Of a DNA stretch of 59,801 bases, positions 52,995 to 59,801 are shown piece after piece (the first letter of the stretch is position 1; the number at the start of each line of letters is the position of its first letter). The translations under genes and the position numbers were made by a program. This DNA comes from Novosphingobium hassiacum (GTDB lineage: Bacteria > Pseudomonadota > Alphaproteobacteria > Sphingomonadales > Sphingomonadaceae). Where the stretch lies: assembly GCF_014196055.1 (NCBI RefSeq), contig NZ_JACICY010000014.1:1-59801 (forward strand), written 5' to 3'. The notes under the pieces are model-generated. The model searched no databases, was not told the origin of the DNA, and saw only the letters and a program-made list of their open reading frames with translations.

Positions 52995-53779
52995 TTCAGA
53001 GCCAGACGACGATCGAGCAGACGGGATCTCTGCTCCGTGGTGAGGACGGAGTCATGCACGACCTCGATTTCGGAATACACCTCACAAGCCTGCGCGCTAT
53101 TGTCTGGCCCGATCGCGACAAGCGCATCGGCCAGGGCAAAGAGATTGGCCAAGGCAAACGGGGCCTGGGGTGCCTTTTCATAAAGATCGAGGAATATCTG
53201 GGCCGCCTGAGCATATTTGCCCTGCCCTTGGAAAGCGCGGCCGAGTTGGAACCTGGCTTCGGGCACACGCGCATCCGATGGCCAGCTTGCGACAAAACTG
53301 TCGAAAGCAAGTTCGGATTTCGGCCAGTCCTGGGCTTCGGCATAGTCCATTGCCTGCCGGAACCGATCATCGGCGGTCGGCGGTGGTGCAACCGGCGGGA
53401 CCGGCGCAGCCTCAGGCGTTTTCGATGCCGTTGGAATAGCCTCAGCCTGCCGCTCGACCGCATCGAGGCGGGATTCAATGTCGCCTTTCAGTGCCTGCAT
53501 CTGCGTGAGACTGGCGGCAAGCGCACGATGATCCTGCTCTTGGGCGGACATAAGTCCGGACAACGCCCGCTCCAGCGCGGCCAGCCTGCGGTCGAGTTGA
53601 AGGAGCGCCTCGAGCGACGCAGACGAAGCCGAACGAGGTACGGGGCTGACGGTAGCTGGATAACCAACTTGCGCCGTCTGCGCCTGCGCAACGCCAATCG
53701 AGGGCAGCGACCAAGCCATGAGGGCCATTGCCCCTAATCGCCGATGCCGGATCGACCTGTTGCTGCCGGTCCAGGACAT
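52982..53779 (-). CDS. cpoB: Tol-Pal system coordinator CpoB/YbgF-like protein
   Basis: 265 residues. A signal peptide ends near residue 34 (SIGVAQAQ), followed by a trimerising coiled coil (LEALLQLDRRLAALERALSG...ALKGDIESRLDAVERQ, ~55-115), a Pro-rich linker and TPR repeats (FRQAMDYAEAQDWPKSELAF, EARFQLGRAFQGQGKYAQAA, ~140-250). CpoB ties the Tol machine to peptidoglycan synthesis during division. Its ATG shares one base with the ompW-like stop (TGATG). The canonical order pal-cpoB is interrupted here by an OmpW gene. Confidence 0.82.
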   Translation of the reverse strand: MSWTGSNRSIRHRRLGAMALMAWSLPSIGVAQAQTAQVGYPATVSPVPRSASSASLEALLQLDRRLAALERALSGLMSAQEQDHRALAASLTQMQALKGDIESRLDAVERQAEAIPTASKTPEAAPVPPVAPPPTADDRFRQAMDYAEAQDWPKSELAFDSFVASWPSDARVPEARFQLGRAFQGQGKYAQAAQIFLDLYEKAPQAPFALANLFALADALVAIGPDNSAQACEVYSEIEVVHDSVLTTEQRSRLLDRRLALKCAG

Positions 53780-54438
53780 CAGAAACGGAATCCCACGCCT
53801 GCGCCCAGAACAAGCGACCGCATTTTGTGTGAAACAGTCTGACTGTTACCACCCTGAACGAGCGTCAGCTTCGAATTGGTGCCGAGATATTTCGCGTCGA
53901 GATTTATATACATTTGCTCGTTGATGGCAACGTCCGCACCGATCTGAACCACAGGCGCAAGGGCGCCATTGATGCTCGCCGAATAGGAAATAGCGGGCAC
54001 GACAGTGCGGTTAGTGAGAACCTCACCCACGGTCACACTGCCAAAATTGGCGTAGGATACCCCAGCGCCGATATAGGGCCGGAACGCACGGCCGTTCGGC
54101 ATGAGGTGATACTGGAGCATGGCCGTTGGCGTGATCAACCCGGCCGAAATCAATGTGCGCCCGCTGCTGTCCTTGAGGTCATAGGGGGCGCCGCCGAGCG
54201 TGAATTCGGTTGCGAGATGGTCAGTCATGAAGAAAGTCAGACTGGCCTCGCCGCCGACCGCGCCCTTGGCTTTGGCCGTAACCGGCGATCCTCCGACACT
54301 GACCGTCACGTCCGAGCTTCCGGTCCTAACGACATAGTCTCCGCGGACCCTGATCAATATGTCTCCCGGCGCAGCCCAGACCGGTGTGGTCGCGGCGAAG
54401 GTAGCAATGGTGGACAGGATAATAGCTGAACGGCGCAT
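53779..54438 (-). CDS. ompW: OmpW-family outer-membrane beta-barrel protein
   Basis: 219 residues. A signal peptide ends TTPVWA, then an eight-stranded barrel with the OmpW-type N-terminus GDILIRVRGDYVVRT, aromatic girdle strands (LITPTAMLQYHLMPNGRAFR, PYIGAGVSYANFGSV) and the C-terminal Phe of outer-membrane proteins (GAGVGFRF). I used the ATG at 54438, which has AGGGGAG eight bases before it, rather than the ATG overlapping the pal stop. OmpW barrels pass small hydrophobic molecules. An OmpW gene inside a tol-pal operon is unusual. Confidence 0.85.
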   Translation of the reverse strand: MRRSAIILSTIATFAATTPVWAAPGDILIRVRGDYVVRTGSSDVTVSVGGSPVTAKAKGAVGGEASLTFFMTDHLATEFTLGGAPYDLKDSSGRTLISAGLITPTAMLQYHLMPNGRAFRPYIGAGVSYANFGSVTVGEVLTNRTVVPAISYSASINGALAPVVQIGADVAINEQMYINLDAKYLGTNSKLTLVQGGNSQTVSHKMRSLVLGAGVGFRF

Positions 54439-54452
54439 TTTCTGGTCTCCCC

Positions 54453-55049
54453 TCATGGTCGCGGTGCACCTGGAAGACCGATGAGTATGGTCTCTCCACG
54501 GCGGTTTTGGCTCTGGCTGACTTCATCGCTGCTTGCGTTGACCGGGCGTTCCTTGCCGAACGAGGTCACAATGAGGCGCTCACCCGAGATGCCGTGTACG
54601 GTGAAATAGAATTTCATGGCTGCGGCCCGCCTCTCGCCGAGCGCGAACTGATGCTCGCGCGGGCCGAGCAAGTCGGCATGGCCAGCCAGTACGGCGCGGA
54701 CATCGCTATGGCGTTTCAGCCACTCGGCTTGGCGATCGAGGGTCGCGCGGGCGGCATCGGAAAGTTCGGCGCTCCCGCGCGCAAACAGGATCCTTGTAGT
54801 GCGCGCATAACGTTCGAAATCCTCGACCGTAGCTGGCGTATCGGGGTCACGCATCGCGCGATTTTGCGCAACATCCTGCTGGACGCTCAGCGGTGCGGGC
54901 TGCGGTGCCTGCATCGCGAACTGCGGGGGCGGCTGCAAGGGCTGCGCCAGGCGCTGGCAGGACATCAGCAGAAACACTGCAGCAAGCAGTGCAGGCCCTC
55001 GGGAGTGCCTTAGGATGCCAGAATGCCTGGATGGGGTCATTTGCGTCAT
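54453..55049 (-). CDS. pal: Peptidoglycan-associated lipoprotein Pal-like (OmpA C-terminal domain)
   Basis: 198 residues. The lipobox LLMSC places the lipidated Cys near residue 31. A Pro-rich linker leads to an OmpA-like domain (about 85-195): RILFARGSAELSDAARATLD, LAGHADLLGPREHQFALGER and SFGKERPVNASSDEVSQSQN. Pal links the outer membrane to peptidoglycan and binds TolB. Compared with ordinary Pal, the usual GHADERGT has become GHADLLGP, so the wall-binding loop is altered. It overlaps tolB by 4 nt. Confidence 0.87.
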   Translation of the reverse strand: MTQMTPSRHSGILRHSRGPALLAAVFLLMSCQRLAQPLQPPPQFAMQAPQPAPLSVQQDVAQNRAMRDPDTPATVEDFERYARTTRILFARGSAELSDAARATLDRQAEWLKRHSDVRAVLAGHADLLGPREHQFALGERRAAAMKFYFTVHGISGERLIVTSFGKERPVNASSDEVSQSQNRRGETILIGLPGAPRP

Positions 55050-56359
55050 GGCCGCCTCCCCGACCAGGCAGGTTCGGACGCAGACGGGTCGATATTGATG
55101 CGGCTCTCAAGCTTTCCGCTGAGATCGGTCATCCAGACACCCGGCAGCGCCTTCCCGGCAGCGGTTCGCTGAAACATGAGCGCGCGTCCGCTCGGCGCCC
55201 AACTTGGATCCTCGTCACGCTCGCCATCTGAAAGTATCCGTTCCTTCGAACCATCCGGCTTCATCACCCCGATGCGAAGTCTGCGGTTTTCAACCAGGGT
55301 GAAGGCAATGAGGTCACCGCGCGGGCTCCACATCGGGGAGGCGTGCGCACCCGCTCCGAAACTGATGCGCTTCTGGCCGCTGCCATCGGATGCCATGACA
55401 TAAAGTTGCGGGTCGCCCGATCGGTCCGATTCAAAGACCACGAACGCCCCATCGGGAGAGTAACCTGGACTGGTGTTCGAACCAGCGGTGTTCGTGAGCT
55501 GCCGGACACCGCCGGTCTGAAGATCAATTACAAGGATATCCGCCACGCCGTCCCGTGCGAGCGAGAAGATGATGGAGCGGCCATCGGGCGAAAAGCGCGG
55601 AGCGGAGGGAACTCCGGGCGGTATTTTCAGTGCGGTGATCTGGCCGCTGTCGAGATCTGCTAAGACCAACTGGGGAACAAGCATAACGAAGGAGAGGAAC
55701 ACGATCTTGCGACTCCCCGGCGCGTACCGCGGCATGGCGACAAGTTCTTGCCCCTGCGACAGCACTGTCTGGTTCGCGCCGTCATAGTCCATCGAGAGGA
55801 GCCGCGTGTGCAGACCAGGCCGTTCACCGTCCTGGCCGACGACAAGAAGCCGGGTATCGAAATGACCCGGATCGCCGGTGGTGAAGGCAAACACCATGTC
55901 GGCGCATTTGTGCGCGGCGCGGCGCCACTGCGGGGCAGCTACCAGAATGCGTTGCGAGGTTTCGAGATGCGCGCCGAAGACGTCATAAAGAGCGCAGTCA
56001 TAGGCGAGGACATTGTTGCCAACCAAACGGACACGGCCGACGACAAGCGCCTGGGCTCCGGCGCGGGCGAATGGCGCAAACGCGACTTCGTCTGCGGCTG
56101 CGTAGTGGCCATCGACAGAGACAAAGCGATAGAAGCCAGTGGAACCAAGATCGGCGCGCACAACTTTCGCCAGCGCTACCCCTGCATCCTCGCCATTTGC
56201 GACCTCCGGTATGGCTCCGCTGGAAATATCCGGAATGGCGAGCAGCAGGGGCGACGCCACCCCTTGCGTGATATCGACATGCAGCGGCCCCTCAGCGAAC
56301 GCGGGATGCGCCTCGACCAGGAACAACGCCAGGATCGCTTGAACGAAGGCCCTTCTCAT
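55046..56359 (-). CDS. tolB: TolB-like beta-propeller protein
   Basis: 437 residues from the ATG at 56359, overlapping the tolA stop as ATGA. A signal peptide (FVQAILALFLVEAHPAFA) is followed by the TolB N-terminal domain (about 22-160) and a six-bladed propeller with SPDG-type repeats (APRFSPDGRSIIFSLARDG, SPGYSPDGAFVVFESDRSG, SPMWSPRGDLIAFTLVENR, DPSWAPSGRALMFQR). TolB shuttles between Pal and TolA in the periplasm. The length is normal. Confidence 0.92.
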   Translation of the reverse strand: MRRAFVQAILALFLVEAHPAFAEGPLHVDITQGVASPLLLAIPDISSGAIPEVANGEDAGVALAKVVRADLGSTGFYRFVSVDGHYAAADEVAFAPFARAGAQALVVGRVRLVGNNVLAYDCALYDVFGAHLETSQRILVAAPQWRRAAHKCADMVFAFTTGDPGHFDTRLLVVGQDGERPGLHTRLLSMDYDGANQTVLSQGQELVAMPRYAPGSRKIVFLSFVMLVPQLVLADLDSGQITALKIPPGVPSAPRFSPDGRSIIFSLARDGVADILVIDLQTGGVRQLTNTAGSNTSPGYSPDGAFVVFESDRSGDPQLYVMASDGSGQKRISFGAGAHASPMWSPRGDLIAFTLVENRRLRIGVMKPDGSKERILSDGERDEDPSWAPSGRALMFQRTAAGKALPGVWMTDLSGKLESRINIDPSASEPAWSGRRP

Positions 56360-57297
56360 TGTACGTCTCTCGGATCGAAATTGATTTCGACATCTGCCCA
56401 TGCCTCATAAAGTTCGGATGGCAGCTTGAGCGGGGAACAGCGCAGGATCGCTCGCCGGACGCTGCCGGTGACCGCGTTGGCATAGGCGCCGTTTGCAGCG
56501 GTCTGGCCGCTGACATGCGATACCACTGGTGCGCCGGCTACAGCGCCATCCCGTCCCAGCTTTATCCGCATGAGGATCGTGACATGCCCGCTGGTCTCCT
56601 CGACCTGCGGCGGATTCCAGCAGGGCGTGATCTGCGAGCGGATCATCTCGGCCAAATTGGTGCGTTGGCGGATGGTGAGCCCGGCCACGCCCCTGGGCAC
56701 GGCCTGTCCAATCGCAGAACCAATTGCAGCGGAGTTAAGGCGAGGCCGACTGGCCGCTCCGGTTACTGTCCCGAGCGTGCGGGCTAGCGCAGCGGCGTCA
56801 AGGCGTCGCGGTGCTGGGGTACTCGCTGCGGGCGATGGGGCTGCACGAGACATGGCTGCTGATGGAGGGGCCGGGAGCGGGGGGGTGGGAGGTGCTGGAA
56901 CTGCCGGCGCCAGAACGCGTACCGGGCCGGGACCTAGCGCAGGGGCGACGGGCGCGTTGACCCGCACGGGCGAAACGACTGGTTCGGGCATCGCGGGCGC
57001 GGATGCTCGCGGCACTGGCTGCTGTATCGGCGGCGGCTCGTTGGGCACCGGAGACACGATCGCCGCCGGCTCGGATTGAAGAGCGGCAGCGAGAGGCCGG
57101 GCAGCCGTTTCACTACTTTCCTGGTGCGCAAGCTCCGGTTGCGGCAACGGCATGGCATGATCGAGATCGAGGATCTCGATCTCCATGCCCGCCGGGGGCA
57201 GCACCAGATTGCGCGTGGGAAAGGTCACGAGCAAGAGCAACGCGAGCAATCCCAGATGAAGCAGCAAGGAGACAAGAGAAGGCAGGCGCGCATTCAC
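56356..57297 (-). CDS. tolA: TolA-like energy-coupling protein
   Basis: 313 residues. One N-terminal transmembrane helix (LVSLLLHLGLLALLLLVTF), a long Pro/Ala-rich periplasmic spacer (about 50-170) in place of the charged helix of enteric TolA, and a C-terminal TolA/TonB-like domain with MIRSQITPCWNPPQVEETSG and VRRAILRCSPLKLPSELYEA. The two Cys probably pair. It transmits the TolQR proton-motive signal to TolB and Pal at the outer membrane. Four-nt overlaps link it to tolR and tolB. The Pro-rich spacer also resembles TonB, so a mixed role is possible. Confidence 0.85.
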   Translation of the reverse strand: MNARLPSLVSLLLHLGLLALLLLVTFPTRNLVLPPAGMEIEILDLDHAMPLPQPELAHQESSETAARPLAAALQSEPAAIVSPVPNEPPPIQQPVPRASAPAMPEPVVSPVRVNAPVAPALGPGPVRVLAPAVPAPPTPPLPAPPSAAMSRAAPSPAASTPAPRRLDAAALARTLGTVTGAASRPRLNSAAIGSAIGQAVPRGVAGLTIRQRTNLAEMIRSQITPCWNPPQVEETSGHVTILMRIKLGRDGAVAGAPVVSHVSGQTAANGAYANAVTGSVRRAILRCSPLKLPSELYEAWADVEINFDPRDVQ

Positions 57298-57749
57298 GGC
57301 AAGACCTTATCAATGGGGGCGTCACCCGAGTCCGACAGGAACGCAACTTTCACGAAGCCGGCCGCCCCGATCTCGGCAACGATCTGCATGACCGAGCCGT
57401 AAGCGAGGCTCCGGTCAGCCCGGACAAAGACCCGCATGCTGGCAGGATCGCCCGAAGCTGCCGCCATCTGACGCAATGTCTCGCCAAAGGAATCGCGGGC
57501 GATGACAGCATCGCCGATGAAAATTTCCCCGGCGGCATTGATGGTGATCATCAGCGGCTTTTGGTCCGATGCCAGGTTTTGCGTTCGCGCTTGCGGAAGA
57601 TCGACCTTCACGCCGGTTACCGCCAACGGCGCCGTGATCATGAAGATCACGAGCAGAACGAGCATCACATCGACGAGCGGTGTGACATTGATTTCGCTCA
57701 GAAGCTGGGCATGGGGAGGCTGCCCACGTCCGATCGGGCCTCTCACCAT
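57294..57749 (-). CDS. tolR: TolR/ExbD-family proton channel subunit
   Basis: 151 residues from the ATG at 57749, overlapping the tolQ stop by 7 nt. The single transmembrane helix SEINVTPLVDVMLVLLVIFM carries the proton-binding Asp27. The periplasmic domain has VKVDLPQARTQ and VFVRADRSLAYGSVMQIVAE, as in TolR/ExbD. With TolQ it forms the stator that harvests the proton motive force. Confidence 0.92.
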   Translation of the reverse strand: MVRGPIGRGQPPHAQLLSEINVTPLVDVMLVLLVIFMITAPLAVTGVKVDLPQARTQNLASDQKPLMITINAAGEIFIGDAVIARDSFGETLRQMAAASGDPASMRVFVRADRSLAYGSVMQIVAEIGAAGFVKVAFLSDSGDAPIDKVLP

Positions 57750-58432
57750 GTCCGCGTTCCGAAATGGCGCGAAATGGCGAGTTCGAGCAGGCCCGCGATC
57801 GTGCGCCATTCCGCATCGACCGCACCGAGCGCCTGAACCAGCCGATTGTAGCCGATCAACGCCGGGATTGCGCAGAACAGGCCGGCTGCGGTCGCGAGCA
57901 GGGCTTCGGCAATACCGGGTGCGACGACTGCGAGTGAGGTGTCCTGGCTCAGCCCGATGGCGACAAAGCTGCCCATGATCCCCCAGACTGTCCCGAACAA
58001 ACCAACAAACGGCGCTGAACTGGCAATGGTAGCGAGCCAGCCGGTTCGGCCTGCCAGAGACCGCCCTTCAAGAGCGATGGTCATGTCCGCAATGGACACG
58101 CACCGTTCCCGGACCTGCTCATATTCGCGCACGAGGTTTAAGGACGACCAGCGCCATTCGACCTCGATTGCCCCGAGGATGCGGGTGATGCTACCTTCGG
58201 CACTATCGCTCAGGGTGCGAAGTTCGTCCTGAGTCCCGATGGTGGTGAGCAACTTCTTGACCTGCACAGCCACCTCAACCGCCCAGACCCGTCCGATGAT
58301 AATCGACCAGGAGGCCACTGAAGTCAGCAGCAGCAGCAGGATAATCGTCTGGACCAACCGGTCTGCCTGGTTGAAGATATGAATAGGCGACGCAGCCGAC
58401 GTCAACCAATTGGCATTCAGGGAGTTTTCCAC
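57743..58432 (-). CDS. tolQ: TolQ/ExbB-family proton channel subunit
   Basis: 229 residues with three transmembrane segments: near 25-45 (LVQTIILLLLLTSVASWSII), near 130-155 (IASSAPFVGLFGTVWGIMGS) and near 170-195 (IAEALLATAAGLFCAIPALI). FVGLFGTVWGIM and GIAEALLATAAGLF are family signatures. It begins 29 nt after the gene at 58462-59070 ends. No ybgC thioesterase precedes it, unlike canonical tol-pal operons. Confidence 0.92.
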   Translation of the reverse strand: MENSLNANWLTSAASPIHIFNQADRLVQTIILLLLLTSVASWSIIIGRVWAVEVAVQVKKLLTTIGTQDELRTLSDSAEGSITRILGAIEVEWRWSSLNLVREYEQVRERCVSIADMTIALEGRSLAGRTGWLATIASSAPFVGLFGTVWGIMGSFVAIGLSQDTSLAVVAPGIAEALLATAAGLFCAIPALIGYNRLVQALGAVDAEWRTIAGLLELAISRHFGTRTW

Positions 58433-58461
58433 GCGCTGTTCTCTTCCCTACTAGGCACTTG

Positions 58462-59070
58462 TCAGTGTTTGACGATAGCGCGGATGAACGTGTCGATATC
58501 GGGCAGCCCGGTCACGGGAATGGCTTCCCGGCGCTGAAATACCTTGAGGGCATCGGTAAATTGCGGGGATGGCGTACCGGTTGCGGCGCCTTTGAAAACC
58601 TGTTTGGCGATCAACGCGGCCTGCAGGCGCTTCAGCGATTCCTGATGGATGGAAACGGATTTGCCATCGGCCGAGACCACAACGAGCGGCGAGCTGGCGG
58701 CCTGCCGCAGAGGCTTGATCGCGGTAACCGCGCTGCTCGCGGCAGTCTCCAGCAGCATCTGCGAATTGGTCCGGCAGATAACCGCGACCACATTGGGGAA
58801 ATCGACGCCGGGTTCGGTCGGAATGATATCGTAAGTATCGGGAAGCAGGCGATTGTGCGCGGTCGCATAGCCCATGAGCCAGTTGCCGTAACGCGCGAAT
58901 TCGTCGGGCTTGCTGAGCGCGGAAACATAAGCCGAACAGGCTTGCGACCCAAGACCGCGGACCGCGAAGCCGTTTCCGGCATCGGCGGCATGAACTGGTG
59001 CCGTACCCAGGCAGATGCTGGCTGAGGCAGCGATGGGGAAAAGCGCGCGGCAGAGGCTGTTAAGACGCAT
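58462..59070 (-). CDS. Secreted protein with a C-terminal peptidoglycan-binding-like motif, first gene of the Tol-like operon
   Basis: 202 residues from the ATG at 59070. A signal peptide ends TAPVHA near residue 28. The central part (CSAYVSALSKPDEFARYGNW, NVVAVICRTNSQMLLETAAS) has two Cys, probably paired. The C-terminus FTDALKVFQRREAIPVTGLP resembles the PG_binding_1 repeat. The likely place is the periplasm, attached to the cell wall. It lies 29 nt before tolQ and appears to start the operon; it replaces ybgC. I do not recognise a named family for it. Function is inferred from context only. Confidence 0.72.
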   Translation of the reverse strand: MRLNSLCRALFPIAASASICLGTAPVHAADAGNGFAVRGLGSQACSAYVSALSKPDEFARYGNWLMGYATAHNRLLPDTYDIIPTEPGVDFPNVVAVICRTNSQMLLETAASSAVTAIKPLRQAASSPLVVVSADGKSVSIHQESLKRLQAALIAKQVFKGAATGTPSPQFTDALKVFQRREAIPVTGLPDIDTFIRAIVKH

Positions 59071-59156
59071 TGATGGTCCGATCTCGAAACACATGGCGAC
59101 ATCTGCTCGTTCGAACGAACTGGCGATGCGCAGCTGAAAATTGCGGGTGAGGAAAT

Positions 59157-59182
59157 CCCCCGCGTCCGAGCGGACGCGGGGG
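59157..59182. terminator. GC-rich hairpin upstream of the Tol-like operon
   Basis: CCCCCGCGTCC-GAGC-GGACGCGGGGG is a perfect 11-bp stem. On the minus strand ATTTCC follows. It may be a second terminator for the adhesin transcript or a leader structure of the Tol-like operon, which begins about 90 nt on. Confidence 0.5.
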
Positions 59183-59243
59183 CAAACCCGGATACTGCAA
59201 CGAGGCGATGTCGCAGGCGGTAACGGGGGGTTCCCCCGGGTTA

Positions 59244-59274
59244 TTCCGGCGCCCTAGGGGTTAGAGCGCCGGAA
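59244..59274 (-). terminator. Terminator of the second repeat adhesin gene
   Basis: TTCCGGCGC - 13 nt - GCGCCGGAA, a perfect 9-bp stem, begins about 15 nt after the adhesin stop codon on the minus strand. The following TAA is not T-rich, so efficiency is uncertain. Confidence 0.5.
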
Positions 59275-59288
59275 ACTCACTTCATTGG

Positions 59289-59801
59289 TTAGTGCAAGAC
59301 CACATTGGTTCCACCAATGGTCACGGCGTTGGTCACGCTGTTGCCATAGGCCGCCGAACCCAAGGCATTGCCGTTGATCGACAGGCTGGACTGGCTGACA
59401 CCGCCGGTGCCAGTACCCGTCACGCCAGAGTTGATCGCGAGCGCATTGCTGCCCGAGATCGCACTCACGTTGCCGGTGTTGCTCTGGTTGCTGGCAAGTG
59501 CAGCCGTCGAGAGCGTCCCGGCCACAGCCGGGTTGTTCAGCGCATTGAGCGACAGCGAGTTGTTGGCGGAGTTGCCATAACCAACCGCAATCACGCTGTT
59601 GCCGTTCAGCGCAACCGACGAGTTGCTGACCGATGTGACGCCATTCTTGCTGAAGCCGGCACCATAGGTCAGCGTGGCCGTAGCCGCGATCGCGCCGGTG
59701 TTGGCCTGCTCGTTCAGCACCGCATAGCTGGCCGCCACAGTGTCCGCCTGGGTGCCGGTCAGCGTGTTGCTGACGATAGCACCGTTGTTGGACAGCGTGG
59801 T
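59289..59801 (-). CDS. Beta-strand-repeat adhesin, C-terminal 170 residues (cut by window end)
   Basis: The frame stays open to the window edge. The visible part has the same repeat as the HfaD-like protein: SSVALNGNSVIAVGYGNSAN and SSLSINGNALGSAAYGNSVT, with the Q-N strands NEQANTGAIAAT and SNQSNTGNVSAI. It ends NAVTIGGTNVVLH without any membrane anchor, as the HfaD-like protein does. It is likely a secreted, surface-assembled fibre protein. Its 5' end and any hfa-type partner genes lie beyond the window. It sits just upstream of the Tol-like operon, separated by hairpins. Confidence 0.8.
   Translation of the reverse strand, partial: TTLSNNGAIVSNTLTGTQADTVAASYAVLNEQANTGAIAATATLTYGAGFSKNGVTSVSNSSVALNGNSVIAVGYGNSANNSLSLNALNNPAVAGTLSTAALASNQSNTGNVSAISGSNALAINSGVTGTGTGGVSQSSLSINGNALGSAAYGNSVTNAVTIGGTNVVLH

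Noticed and set aside
56356..57297. Reading the TolA-like gene as tonB of a TonB/ExbBD system
   Set aside because: tolB, pal and cpoB follow directly, and the C-terminal WNPP and RRAILRCSP motifs are those of alphaproteobacterial TolA.

Overview
The window looks like a piece of an alphaproteobacterial chromosome of the order Sphingomonadales (Novosphingobium, Sphingobium or Sphingomonas type). The basis is GC-rich coding sequence, the gene repertoire and its close likeness to sphingomonad proteins (EtfB, SucC, GltBD, the exosortase-A O-glycosylation ligase, intracellular PHA depolymerase, PhhA), and the intergenic palindromic repeats. I could not run a database search, so the genus is left open.

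Positions 1-27.5 kb are mostly housekeeping: etfB (cut by the window start), sucC, a CysQ/inositol-phosphatase-type enzyme, an aldo/keto reductase, an OmpA lipoprotein, a CNNM/CorC-type membrane protein, gltD-gltB, an unknown membrane protein, two exosortase-A-associated surface polysaccharide/glycosylation genes with a tiny overlapping ORF, a MaoC hydratase, a Phd/VapC toxin-antitoxin pair, phaZ, an ABC exporter, an M13 peptidase, uppP, two small envelope-stress genes, phhA, rpmG and lolA. Intergenic gaps carry dispersed REP-like palindromes.

Positions 27.5-28.8 kb form a boundary: repeats, a strong terminator with no gene in front of it, the deleted remnant of a 2,5-dioxovalerate dehydrogenase-type gene, and an AT-rich patch. 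From here to the end the DNA is accessory, and every intact gene called lies on the minus strand.

Positions 28.8-33.8 kb carry an AAA ATPase plus subtilisin-like protease pair of the IetAS type (plasmid stability/anti-phage), followed by a CoiA/DUF6035-like predicted nuclease. Positions 33.9-39.0 kb carry a holdfast-anchor-type operon hfaA-hfaB-hfaD whose last gene encodes a 1033-residue beta-strand-repeat adhesin. Positions 40.3-49.8 kb hold a complete Trb-type type IV secretion operon (trbBCDEJKLFGI plus DUF2274), without a coupling protein or relaxase in view but preceded by a LysR regulator. Positions 51.1-59.1 kb hold a Tol-Pal-like operon (tolQ-tolR-tolA-tolB-pal-ompW-cpoB) with unusual extra genes at both ends. 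The last 0.5 kb is the C-terminus of a second beta-strand-repeat adhesin with the same repeat as the HfaD-like protein.

The most striking unexplained features are (i) an identical 19-nt element at almost the same distance upstream of the trb operon and the hfa operon, (ii) two homologous repeat adhesins bracketing the T4SS and Tol-like operons, and (iii) the Tol-like operon itself with an OmpW barrel, a predicted peptidoglycan-binding secreted protein and three tiny overlapping genes. Together they suggest one accessory surface/attachment island, but this is inference.
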